Assembly (NCBI GenBank): GCA_964438865.1
Contig: CAYTMI010000007.1
Location: 124,001 to 188,000 of the forward strand
Source of the DNA: G016234445 sp964438865
GTDB taxonomy: Bacteria > Chloroflexota > Dehalococcoidia > Tepidiformales > Tepidiformaceae
Direction of reading: 5' to 3'
Length of the DNA: 64,000 bases
Shown here one piece after another: positions 16,871-24,874 of the stretch (position 1 is its first letter; the number at the start of each line of letters is the position of its first letter). A program made the position numbers and the translations under genes. The notes under the pieces are model-generated. The model was not told the origin of the DNA. It worked only from the letters and a program-made list of their open reading frames with translations, and searched no databases.

Positions 16871-18354
16871 CTGTGACGGGTCGGGGAAAGGTATGGATCG
16901 TCGGCGCAGGCCCTGGCGATCCCGGACTGCTCACTTTCGCCGCCGCGCGAGCGCTCGCACAGGCGGACGTCGTCCTGTATGACGCCCTGGCTTCCCCCGC
17001 TCTCCTGCGCCACGCGCCCAGCGGAGCTGATCTTCGCTTTGTCGGCAAACGATCCGGCGACCACGCCGTCTCCCAAGAGGACATCCAGGCCTTGATGGTC
17101 AGCCTCGCTCAGGAGGGCAAGTCGGTTGTGCGGCTGAAGGGCGGCGACCCCTTCGTCTTCGGACATGGTTCTGAAGAAGCACTTGCCTGCCGGGAAAGGG
17201 GCGTGCCCGTCGTCGGGGTCCCAGGCATCACCTCCGCCTTCGCCGCGCTTGCCTATGCCGGCATCCCCGTCACCCACCGGCACGTCGCAGAAAACCTCCT
17301 GGTTATAACCGGCCACCACGCTGACAGAGGCCGCGACGTGGACTGGGAGTTCGCGGCGCGAGCGGACACGCTCATCGTTCTCATGGGCGTCGAAACGCTC
17401 GGGAACATCAGCGCCTCTCTCATCGCGGCGGGCAAGGAGCGAGAGACGCCGGCAGCCGCTCTCCGCTGGGGTACCCGGCCAGACCAGCAGGTCGTCTGCG
17501 CTACGCTTGCCACCCTCCCTGACGAAGTCGCCCGCGCCGGGCTCAGAGCACCAGCGGTGATCGTCGTCGGGCACGTGGCCGCCTTCTCCCAGAACCTTGC
17601 CTGGTTCGCCACGGGACCACTCGCTGGCCGGCGCGTCGCAGTCACCCGCGCCCGCCACCAGTCGAGCCGTCTCTCTTCCGAGCTTGGGGCGCTTGGTGCC
17701 CATGTCGTCGAAACGCCCGCTATCGACGTTAGCTTCAACGCATCCGGCGACGCCCTTTATGACGCCATCACAAGCCACCCGGCGTGGGTTGCCTTTACCA
17801 GCGTGAACGCCGTCGCCGCATCGTTCGAAGCCCTCCAGTCTCGCTCTCTGGATGCCCGCGCCTTCGCTCAGTCCAAGCTCGCCGCCGTTGGCGGGGTCAC
17901 GGCGGATGCGCTTCGGGGACGCGGTCTCCTCGCTGACTTCATCCCTTCCAAGGCTGCTTCCGAAGCCCTGGCGGCCGAGTTGCCGGTCAAACCAGGGGAG
18001 AGGGTCGTCCTCCCCGCCTCATCGCAGGCAGGCGCAGCGGCGGCCTCCGTGCTTCGCGCACGAGGCGCGGACGTCACCCAGATCGTCGCCTACACCAACA
18101 CTTTCGAGCCCCTGGACGACCAGCAACGCCGCGAGGTTGCGGAAGCCGATGTCATCACGTTCACCAGCGCTTCCACCGCCTGCAACCTCCGTGAAGCTCT
18201 GGGCGAAGCATCCGTTGCGCCATCTACACAGCTCGTCTCTATCGGCCCCAAGACTTCCGCGGCGCTCCGCGACGCGTTTGGACGTGTCGATCGGGAGGCG
18301 GCCAGCCCCACTCTCGCATCACTGATCGACGCCGTTCAGGCGGTCCTGCAGTGA
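16867..18354 (+). CDS. Uroporphyrinogen-III C-methyltransferase / uroporphyrinogen-III synthase fusion
   Basis: The 495-residue protein joins a SUMT/CobA domain (about 8-245; VGAGPGDPGLLT, VVRLKGGDPFVFG, GVPGITSA) to a HemD-type uroporphyrinogen-III synthase domain (about 255-495; FTSVNAV, SASTACNL). It would close hydroxymethylbilane to uroporphyrinogen III and then methylate it twice with SAM to precorrin-2, committing flow to siroheme. The start is GTG at 16867, with AGGAGG upstream and a GTGA overlap with the previous gene. Precorrin-2 dehydrogenase is not seen nearby. Confidence 0.94.
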   Translation: MTVTGRGKVWIVGAGPGDPGLLTFAAARALAQADVVLYDALASPALLRHAPSGADLRFVGKRSGDHAVSQEDIQALMVSLAQEGKSVVRLKGGDPFVFGHGSEEALACRERGVPVVGVPGITSAFAALAYAGIPVTHRHVAENLLVITGHHADRGRDVDWEFAARADTLIVLMGVETLGNISASLIAAGKERETPAAALRWGTRPDQQVVCATLATLPDEVARAGLRAPAVIVVGHVAAFSQNLAWFATGPLAGRRVAVTRARHQSSRLSSELGALGAHVVETPAIDVSFNASGDALYDAITSHPAWVAFTSVNAVAASFEALQSRSLDARAFAQSKLAAVGGVTADALRGRGLLADFIPSKAASEALAAELPVKPGERVVLPASSQAGAAAASVLRARGADVTQIVAYTNTFEPLDDQQRREVAEADVITFTSASTACNLREALGEASVAPSTQLVSIGPKTSAALRDAFGRVDREAASPTLASLIDAVQAVLQ

Positions 18355-19088
18355 CGCGCCGCGCCGTCCTGCTGGTGGGCCATGGCTCCCACCTCCACCC
18401 GAACTCGAGCGCACCCGTCTATCAACACGCCGACGCGTTAAGTCGTCAACGCCGGCACGAGGAGGTTCGCGTCGCCTTCTGGAAGGAAGAGCCCTCCCTC
18501 TCCCGCGCCCTCGATGCCTGCGACGCGATCGATGTCACAGTCGTCCCGGTGTTCATCTCAACGGGCTACTTCACGGAGCAGGTGATCCCCCGTGAAATGC
18601 GCCTCACCGGCCGAGTCTCCGAGGTGGGCGGCCGCACCGTCCGCTATACGGACGCCATCGGTGCCCATCCTGCGCTAGCTCAGGTAATCGTCCACCGTGC
18701 CGAAGAGGCAGGCGCGTGCCCCTCCGATGCGGTCGCCGTGCTCGGCCACGGTACGCCGCGGAACCCACGCTCCGAGCGAAACACTTATCTCCAGGCCGAA
18801 AACGTCGGAGCCCTTGGCCGCTTCCGGGAGGTCATGCCCGTCTTCCTCGACCAGGAACCGAACATGCGTGGCGTCTTCGATTTGGTCACTGCCGACGGCG
18901 TGGTGATGGTCCCTCTTTTCATCGCCGATGGCTGGCACGTCGGCGAGACCATACCCGAAGACATGTCCCTCGATGGCGGGGAAACGCGCCGCGACGGGAA
19001 GCGTCTGCGCTACGCTGCCGCCGTCGGCACCCACCCGGCCGTCAGCGGCGTCATCGACGAACTGGTACAGGAGGCGTGGACATGGTGA
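18351..19088 (+). CDS. Sirohydrochlorin chelatase, CbiX/SirB family
   Basis: The 245-residue protein has two CbiX-type halves with metal-binding histidines in LLVGHGSHLHPNSS and AVLGHGTPRNP. In this operon it most likely inserts iron into sirohydrochlorin to make siroheme, although the same family also includes cobaltochelatases. The GTG at 18351 overlaps the cobA-hemD stop (GTGA). The next gene encodes a DR2241-like Fe-S domain; in the Deinococcus DR2241 protein this domain is fused to CbiX, so the two gene products here probably act together. Confidence 0.88.
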   Translation: MTRRAVLLVGHGSHLHPNSSAPVYQHADALSRQRRHEEVRVAFWKEEPSLSRALDACDAIDVTVVPVFISTGYFTEQVIPREMRLTGRVSEVGGRTVRYTDAIGAHPALAQVIVHRAEEAGACPSDAVAVLGHGTPRNPRSERNTYLQAENVGALGRFREVMPVFLDQEPNMRGVFDLVTADGVVMVPLFIADGWHVGETIPEDMSLDGGETRRDGKRLRYAAAVGTHPAVSGVIDELVQEAWTW

Positions 19089-19759
19089 GCTGGCTGCGAG
19101 ATTCAATCGGATCCCGGCACGGTTTCGTCCTCGGGGAACTGACCGTCGAGCCCATTGATGGCGGGTGGCGAATTCGCGGCCCACGCAGTGGGAGTGAAGC
19201 TCCGGCGGTCGAACCCTCTCCTTCGGTGGTCCGCCAGCACGTCCGCTACGACGACGCCAGCCGCTATCGCCCCCTTTCCGGAGCGAGAACCGTCCCCTCC
19301 CACTGGCAGATCACCGTCACCAGCGACCAAGCAGTCTTCGGTGTAGTCGATGTCGTCTACCCGTTGGCGATAGCTCACATCGACCAGGCCGCCACCGGAT
19401 CCCTCCGTCCTTGTTCCCTCGCAGAAACATTGCCCCGGCAGTCCGGCCGCTACGAAGACTCCTCGGCGCTCACGGCCCATGGCCGTCGCGCAGCCGTCGC
19501 CGCCCTCTGCGATAACTGCGTGCGGACCCCGCAGTGGTCCGAAGAGCGGGCCACTGCGGCGTATCGGATCCCCTGCCCTGAACCCTGCAGCGTCATGGTC
19601 GCGCTCTGCCGCGAGGCAGCCATCTGGGAACAGGATCCGCCTCCTCCCTCACCCATCGACCTTGCTTTACCGTTCGCGGCTTTGGACGTCACGGGGAACG
19701 AGATGCGCGAGGCGTGGCTCGCGCAATCACGAACACCAGTCCCCGCTGGAGGCAACTGA
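19082..19759 (+). CDS. DR2241-like iron-sulfur protein accompanying CbiX
   Basis: The 225-residue protein has a cysteine-rich C-terminal third (Cys143, Cys146, Cys165, Cys169, Cys176; LCDNCVR and IPCPEPCSVMVALC) resembling the [4Fe-4S] domain of DR2241-type chelatases, preceded by a stabilising domain. The ATG at 19082 overlaps the cbiX stop by 7 nt, consistent with stoichiometric expression. It is probably a regulatory or electron-donating partner of the chelatase. The assignment rests on remembered domain architecture and cysteine spacing. Confidence 0.72.
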   Translation: MVSWLRDSIGSRHGFVLGELTVEPIDGGWRIRGPRSGSEAPAVEPSPSVVRQHVRYDDASRYRPLSGARTVPSHWQITVTSDQAVFGVVDVVYPLAIAHIDQAATGSLRPCSLAETLPRQSGRYEDSSALTAHGRRAAVAALCDNCVRTPQWSEERATAAYRIPCPEPCSVMVALCREAAIWEQDPPPPSPIDLALPFAALDVTGNEMREAWLAQSRTPVPAGGN

Positions 19760-19762
19760 ACA

Positions 19763-20770
19763 ATGAAATATCGCAAGATTCAGGGCACCGATCTCACCGT
19801 CTCCGCCGTGGGCTTCGGCGTCTGGACCGTCGGCACGACCTGGTGGGGGGTGAAAGACCGCCATGTGGGAATCGGTCTGCTTCGCCGCGCCTTCGACCTC
19901 GGCGTCACGTTCTTCGACACCGCAGATACGTATGCAAGCGGCGACGCGGAGACCATCCTTCGCGAAGCCCTCGGCCGCCGCCGCCATGACATCGTCATCG
20001 CCACGAAGTTCGGGTACGACATCTACAACCATCCTGACCGGCCCGGCCAGCAGGAGCGCCCGCACGATTGGTCGCCGAAGTACATGCGCAAGGCGCTCGA
20101 GGGATCGCTCCGCCGCCTTGGCACCGACTACATCGACTTCTACCAGCTCCACAACCCACGCGCCGACGCCATCGACAACGACGCCCTCTGGGATGAACTG
20201 CTCCGCGCGAAGGAAGAGGGGCTGATCCGGGGCATCGGCACCGCCCTCGGTCCGGCCTTCGACCTGCGCCAGGCTCACGAAGGCGTCGAGTCGATCGCGA
20301 AGCGCAAGGCCCCGCCCCAAGTCATCTATAACATGTTCGAACAGGGGGTCGGTGCCGGCGTCGTGGCGACTGCCTACGAGCACGGTGTCTCCATCCTTGT
20401 CCGCGTACCCCACTGTTCTGGCTTGCTCGATGGCTCCGTCACCCAGGACACCACCTTCGAGGCTGGAGACCACCGCAACTGGCGCGTGACCACCAATCAC
20501 CGCCGCCGTCTCTGGATGGAGGACGGCCTCCGCAAGCTCGACCGTCTCAGCTTCCTCACCGAGGGCCGCACCATCGGCCAGGCTGCGATCCAGTTCGTCC
20601 TCTATCAGCCAATCGTCGCCTCCGTTCTGCCCAACATCTACGACGCGGCGATGCTCGAAGAATTCGCCAGCTTCGGCAGCGCCCGCCCACTCTCAGAGGA
20701 GGAGTACGGCCGCGTCCAGGCCCTCTACGCCCGCAACTTCGACTTAACCCCGGCCATCGCCGCCGGATAA
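19763..20770 (+). CDS. Aldo/keto reductase in the haem operon
   Basis: The 335-residue TIM-barrel protein has the AKR tetrad: Asp and Tyr in FFDTADTYASG, Lys in IVIATKFGYD and His in FYQLHNPR. It would use NAD(P)H on a carbonyl substrate. The gene starts 3 nt after the DR2241-like gene and ends 10 nt before hemQ, so it lies within the haem operon. No haem-pathway step is assigned to this family as far as I know. It could supply a reductive step, detoxify an aldehyde intermediate, or be a passenger. Confidence 0.85.
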   Translation: MKYRKIQGTDLTVSAVGFGVWTVGTTWWGVKDRHVGIGLLRRAFDLGVTFFDTADTYASGDAETILREALGRRRHDIVIATKFGYDIYNHPDRPGQQERPHDWSPKYMRKALEGSLRRLGTDYIDFYQLHNPRADAIDNDALWDELLRAKEEGLIRGIGTALGPAFDLRQAHEGVESIAKRKAPPQVIYNMFEQGVGAGVVATAYEHGVSILVRVPHCSGLLDGSVTQDTTFEAGDHRNWRVTTNHRRRLWMEDGLRKLDRLSFLTEGRTIGQAAIQFVLYQPIVASVLPNIYDAAMLEEFASFGSARPLSEEEYGRVQALYARNFDLTPAIAAG

Positions 20771-20780
20771 AGGAGCTCCG

Positions 20781-21575
20781 ATGTCGCATTCCCCCAACTC
20801 CCCGCAGGACGCCGGCCCACCTCGCCGTGGCCCGATGGTAGACCTCGATCCCAGCGGCCAGGTCACCGGAAAGGAGCCTGATCGTACGCAGAGGCAGTTC
20901 CTGAACTATGCCTTCTACAAGGTCGACCCGGCTTTCCGCCGGCTCCCGGCCCCCGAACGCCGAGCCGCAGCCGATGAGTTCATGGAGGTCGTCGGCGCTT
21001 GGGAAGACCACAACGACCTCCTCCTTCGTACCTACTCGCTTGTCGGGCTTCGCGGTGACGCAGACTTCATGTTCTGGCGCATCTCCAACGACCTTCGCCG
21101 CCTTCAGGAGATGCAGGCGTGCCTCAACCGCACCAGCCTCGGTGCCTATCTCACGCAGCCCTACAACTTTCTCTCGCTCCAGAAGCGCTCCCAGTACGTC
21201 AATCGGATCGAGGGCTCAGGCGAAGGTCTCGAATTGCTTCCCGGCCAGGGCAATTTTCTTTTCGTCTACCCCTTCGTAAAGACTCGCGCCTGGTACAACC
21301 TCTCCCCCCACGCCCGCCAGGGGATGATGGACGAGCACATCCACGCCGCCGGGCCCTTCAAGGGGATCCGCCTCAACACCAGCTACAGTTATGGCATCGA
21401 CGATCAGGAGTTCATCGTCGCGTTCGACTCCGATTATCCCCAGGAGTTCGTCGATCTTGTCCAGCGTCTCCGCCACACCGAGGCCAGCCTATACACCCTG
21501 AGGGACACACCGATGTTCACCTGCGCGAAATCGGATGTTGCCTCGATCCTGGGCCAGGTGGCGAACCTTGAATAA
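20781..21575 (+). CDS. hemQ: Coproheme decarboxylase HemQ (chlorite dismutase family)
   Basis: The 264-residue protein matches the Cld/HemQ fold. The catalytic tyrosine and a nearby lysine occur in FVYPFVK (Tyr163, Lys167), equivalent to the YPxxK motif of Firmicutes/Actinobacteria HemQ, and His186 in MMDEHIH is the likely proximal haem ligand. HemQ converts iron-coproporphyrin III to haem b with peroxide. Here the coproheme would come from siroheme through the decarboxylases and AhbC. AAAGGAG lies 7 nt before the ATG. True chlorite dismutase activity is less likely given the motif and the operon. Confidence 0.88.
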   Translation: MSHSPNSPQDAGPPRRGPMVDLDPSGQVTGKEPDRTQRQFLNYAFYKVDPAFRRLPAPERRAAADEFMEVVGAWEDHNDLLLRTYSLVGLRGDADFMFWRISNDLRRLQEMQACLNRTSLGAYLTQPYNFLSLQKRSQYVNRIEGSGEGLELLPGQGNFLFVYPFVKTRAWYNLSPHARQGMMDEHIHAAGPFKGIRLNTSYSYGIDDQEFIVAFDSDYPQEFVDLVQRLRHTEASLYTLRDTPMFTCAKSDVASILGQVANLE

Positions 21576-22842
21576 CGCCTCGGTCTGCGAAGCCGCCCGC
21601 GCGCTCTTTCCCGGCGGGGTGAACAGCCCTGTCCGCTCCTTCCGCTCCGTTGGCGGCAACCCCGTGCCCATCGCCCGCGGCGTCGGCGCTTACGTCTTCG
21701 ATGTGGAGGGCCGCCAGTACATCGACTACGTCGCCGCATTCGGCCCCCTCATCCTCGGTCACGCCCACCCCGCCGTCCTCGATGCGATACACCGGGCAGC
21801 GGTTTCGGGTACGGCCTTCGGGGCCCTCACCCCGGGCGAAGTCTGGCTTGGAGAGCGCGTCGTCGCGGCCACGGGCATCGACCGTGTCCGCTTCGTCAAT
21901 TCAGGCACCGAGGCGACCATGACCGCTATCCGGCTGGCCCGTGCTGCCACCGGCCGCGACCTCGTCGTTAAGTTCGACGGTTGCTACCACGGCCATAGCG
22001 ACGGCCTCCTCGTGAAATCAGGGAGCGGGGTCGCCACGCTGGGACTGAGCGACTCCGCAGGTGTGCCCCAGGGAATAGCCGACCTCACGGCAGTCCTCCC
22101 GTACAACGACCCGGAGGCGCTTCACACCTGGTTCCGCAAGCGGGGCTCCGAGACCGCTGCCGTCATCGTCGAGCCCATCGCGGGAAACATGGGCGTCGTC
22201 GAACCCACCGCGGGGTTCGTCGAAGCACTCCAGTCCGAGCCCCGGAACCATGGAGCACTGCTCATCGCTGACGAGGTGATCACCGGCTTTCGACTCCGCT
22301 ACGGCCTATCGGCGGTCATCCCCAGGGCAGACCTCGTCTGCCTCGGCAAGATCATCGGCGGCGGCCTTCCCATCGGCGCATTCGGCGGGCGCGAGGACCT
22401 CATGATGCGGATCGCTCCCGCGGGTCCGGTCTACCAGGCAGGGACTCTCAGCGGGAACCCGCTCGTGATGGCTGCCGGCTGCGCCATGCTCGACGCCCTC
22501 GCAGATGGCTCCGTCCATTCGCGCGTCGAGGAACTCGCCACCCACCTCCAGAACGGGCTCAACGCCGCTATCAAGCATGCCGAACTCACGGCGGCCGTAG
22601 TCCGTCGCGGCTCCATGGTCACCGTCTTCTTTCGCGGTGGCGCCCCGCGTAACTTCGCCGAGGCAGCTGAGTCCGACACGTCGGTCTTCGCGCGCTTCCA
22701 CCGCGCCATGCTCGCGCGGGGCATACTTCTTCCGCCGTCCCAGTTCGAAACCTGGTTCGTGTCGGCCGCTCATTCGCCGGCCGACATCGACCAGACGGTG
22801 ATGGCCGCCCACGAAGCCATGCGGGAAGCTGCAACTGGATGA
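21568..22842 (+). CDS. hemL: Glutamate-1-semialdehyde 2,1-aminomutase HemL
   Basis: The 424-residue PLP enzyme converts glutamate semialdehyde to 5-aminolevulinate. The PLP lysine is Lys261 in LGKIIGGGLPIGAFGG, and the aminotransferase segments VNSGTEATM and LLIADEVITGFR are intact. The TTG at 21568 is chosen because it overlaps the hemQ stop by 8 nt and matches the family N-terminus (ARALFPGGVNSPVR). A longer start would lie inside hemQ. Length is normal. Confidence 0.95.
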   Translation: MNNASVCEAARALFPGGVNSPVRSFRSVGGNPVPIARGVGAYVFDVEGRQYIDYVAAFGPLILGHAHPAVLDAIHRAAVSGTAFGALTPGEVWLGERVVAATGIDRVRFVNSGTEATMTAIRLARAATGRDLVVKFDGCYHGHSDGLLVKSGSGVATLGLSDSAGVPQGIADLTAVLPYNDPEALHTWFRKRGSETAAVIVEPIAGNMGVVEPTAGFVEALQSEPRNHGALLIADEVITGFRLRYGLSAVIPRADLVCLGKIIGGGLPIGAFGGREDLMMRIAPAGPVYQAGTLSGNPLVMAAGCAMLDALADGSVHSRVEELATHLQNGLNAAIKHAELTAAVVRRGSMVTVFFRGGAPRNFAEAAESDTSVFARFHRAMLARGILLPPSQFETWFVSAAHSPADIDQTVMAAHEAMREAATG

Positions 22843-23732
22843 CCAGGCTGCGGCTCGGGACGCGCGCCAGCAAGCTAGCACTTGTCCAGAGCCGCGCCGT
22901 CGCGGCCATGCTCGAACGTGCCAATGCTGATCTGTCGGTTGAACTCGTCGAGGTCTCAACTAAGGGGGACCGGGACCAGTCGAGCCCCCTCGACACCGGC
23001 ACCGGGTGGTTCACGCGGGCCATCCAGCAGGCACTGCTGGACAACCGGGTCGACATCGCCGTCCACAGCTACAAGGATCTCCCCACGAAACAGCCCGCCG
23101 GCCTCGTCATCGGGGCTGTGCCGGCCCGGGAGGACCCCCGCGACGCCCTTGTCAGCGCTCGTGGACTGTCCCTGGACGAGCTACAGGGGGGAGCCGTTGT
23201 TGGAACGAGCAGCCCTCGCCGCGAAGCCCAGCTTCACGCGATGCGCCCAGACCTCCAATTCCGCACTATCCGCGGCAATGTCGAGACGCGACTCGCCAAG
23301 GTCGAAGCAGGCGAATATGACGCCACAGTCCTGGCGTTGGCCGGGCTGCGGCGGCTGGGCCTCGAAGATCGTGCCACTCAGGTGTTCACGCTCGATCAGA
23401 TGCTGCCAGCCCCCGCCCAGGGTGCCCTCGTGGTCGAATGCCGAGAAGCGGACCGCGAGGCAATTCACGCACTGAACTCCATCCAGGACGCCGTGCTGAC
23501 AGCACCCCTCCTCGCCGAGCGGACGTTCATGGCCGCGCTCGAAGCGGGCTGCAGATTCCCGGCAGGGGCGTATGCCGTCCTCGATCGCGACAGCCTGTAC
23601 CTTGAGGGCCTCGTCGCCCGCGGAGATCATGTGGTTCGAGGGCATGCGACCGGGCCAGCCGACGGTGCTTCGGACATCGGAACGGTCCTCGCCCGCGAAC
23701 TTCTCGAACGGGCGGGCTTGCGCCCCTCCTGA
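22839..23732 (+). CDS. hemC: Hydroxymethylbilane synthase HemC
   Basis: The 297-residue enzyme polymerises four porphobilinogens into hydroxymethylbilane. Catalytic Asp80 lies in VHSYKDLPT, and Cys238 in ALEAGCRFPAG anchors the dipyrromethane cofactor. The ATG overlaps hemL by 4 nt (ATGA). It is the last gene of the haem operon. HemB, which makes porphobilinogen, is not in the window and must be elsewhere. Confidence 0.95.
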   Translation: MTRLRLGTRASKLALVQSRAVAAMLERANADLSVELVEVSTKGDRDQSSPLDTGTGWFTRAIQQALLDNRVDIAVHSYKDLPTKQPAGLVIGAVPAREDPRDALVSARGLSLDELQGGAVVGTSSPRREAQLHAMRPDLQFRTIRGNVETRLAKVEAGEYDATVLALAGLRRLGLEDRATQVFTLDQMLPAPAQGALVVECREADREAIHALNSIQDAVLTAPLLAERTFMAALEAGCRFPAGAYAVLDRDSLYLEGLVARGDHVVRGHATGPADGASDIGTVLARELLERAGLRPS

Positions 23733-24064
23733 CGGCCTGATTGAGCGTGAACCACTGCGGCAGGCGTGGACGGCGAGACCCAGTTGGTACATCGAACACC
23801 GGCGCGGGGTCGCCGCCTTCCTGGCGCGGCTGGTGGCCCGTCGGGCATCCCCAGCGCTTCGGGGCGAACGTACCGGCGCTTGGCAGCACATTTGTGCGAA
23901 TTCTGGTGGCTGCACCCTCGAATAGTACAACCGCCTGCCGACTTCGCGTTCGTGCTCAACGATGAGGTCTCCGCCGCGTGACAAGGGATGAGGATGGACC
24001 GATCCGTGCGTGTTGACCGTTGCCGAGACGCCAATGGCCGGGGTTCGAACCTTCGGAAGCCTCG
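23733..24064. other. Intergenic region after hemC with repeat copy 2
   Basis: This 332-bp stretch contains the right copy of the direct repeat and no intact gene. One frame from about 23740 to 23925 reads as protein-like sequence (EREPLRQAWTARPSWYIEHR), and another ends in PRIVQPPADFAFVLND within the repeat; both are broken and unidentified. The stretch looks like decayed coding DNA at a recombination junction. Confidence 0.55.
23908..24043. repeat. Right copy of the ~137-bp direct repeat flanking the haem gene block
   Basis: This 136-bp segment is the same-orientation partner of 10693-10830. It begins 175 bp after the hemC stop and ends 21 bp before a pseudogene. Differences include substitutions in the GCGGCCCCC/GAGGTCTCC part and a 2-nt deletion near the 3' end. 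Confidence 0.85.
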
Positions 24065-24771
24065 ATGGCGGAGGCGAAAGGACTGCTGGCGGACTCGAGC
24101 GCCCGGGTGGCGGCGCTTCTGGCGAGCGGCCAACGGCCTGTGAGCTGTGGAACGTGCGGGATGTCGTGGCGCACCAGGGTGGCCACGTTGAGGCGGGGAT
24201 GGGCCTGCGGGGGATGAACACGCTGGACGCGATGAACCAGGCCCAGGTGGACCTGCGGCACGACTGGCCGACTGGGAGGCTGGTGGAGGAGATCCGGGAG
24301 GGGACGCCGCGGGCGATCACGTCGCGGCGGGGGTTGGGGTGGCCCCCGCGGATCGTCCGGGTACCGGCGCCGGACTACGGGCTGATCCGCGTGGACTACC
24401 TGCTGCGGGTGGTGTTTCCGCGGGACGTGTGAATCCACCGGCTGGACATCGCGGACGCCACCGGCCTGCCCTTCGTGATGTCGGCGGAGCACGACGGGGT
24501 GCTGGTGGCGCATGTGGTACGGGACATGGAGCGGAACGTGCGGAAGCGGCTGCCGGGCGCTTCGATCTGGCTGACCGTGGAGGGAGCCGCGGGGGGTACG
24601 TGGACGCTCGGGAAGGGCGAGGAGGTCGCGGTGACGGCGGGCGTGCTCGACTTCATGCGGGCTTCGAGCGGGCGGCTTGCGCCGGCGCGGCGGCTCGCGG
24701 CGGCGGAGGTGTCGACAGCGGACGCGGCGCTGAAGGATCGGGTGTTGGCGTCGCTGGTGGCGGTCTATTAG
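24065..24771 (+). pseudogene. Broken maleylpyruvate isomerase/DinB-like (TIGR03083-type) gene
   Basis: Three pieces line up as one DinB-like protein. The N-terminus (MAEAKGLLADSSARVAALLASG) is in one frame. After a frameshift near 24130-24140 the reading continues as CELWNVRDVVAHQGGHVEAG. A TGA at 24430-24432 then interrupts RDV(stop)IHRLDIADATG, where this family normally has tryptophan (TGG). Downstream sequence continues in the same frame to 24771. With both a frameshift and a nonsense change, the gene is most likely inactive. Intact relatives bind a metal through histidines and act with mycothiol or other thiols. Confidence 0.75.
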
Positions 24772-24874
24772 AACCGGGCGCCGAATGCGGGCCAGGGGGA
24801 GTGCCGGTATGCTGCGGCGACTGGCTCCCGGGGCCCCGTGGCGGAAACGGGGGCCGACGTCCGGAGGGGCTCAC

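Noticed and set aside
20781..21575. Respiratory chlorite dismutase
   Set aside because: The YPxxK motif and the surrounding haem genes match HemQ, and no (per)chlorate reductase genes are visible.
11020..23732. The cluster makes haem d1 for cytochrome cd1 nitrite reductase
   Set aside because: The decarboxylase and NirJ-like genes would fit, but nirF, nirN and nirS are absent and HemQ, HemA, HemL and HemC are present, which fits haem b synthesis better.
24430..24432. In-frame TGA in the DinB/isomerase-like gene as a second selenocysteine or recoded tryptophan
   Set aside because: The TGA replaces a tryptophan, not a cysteine, and the same gene also has a frameshift, so decay is the simpler explanation. 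TGA is used as a normal stop throughout the window.
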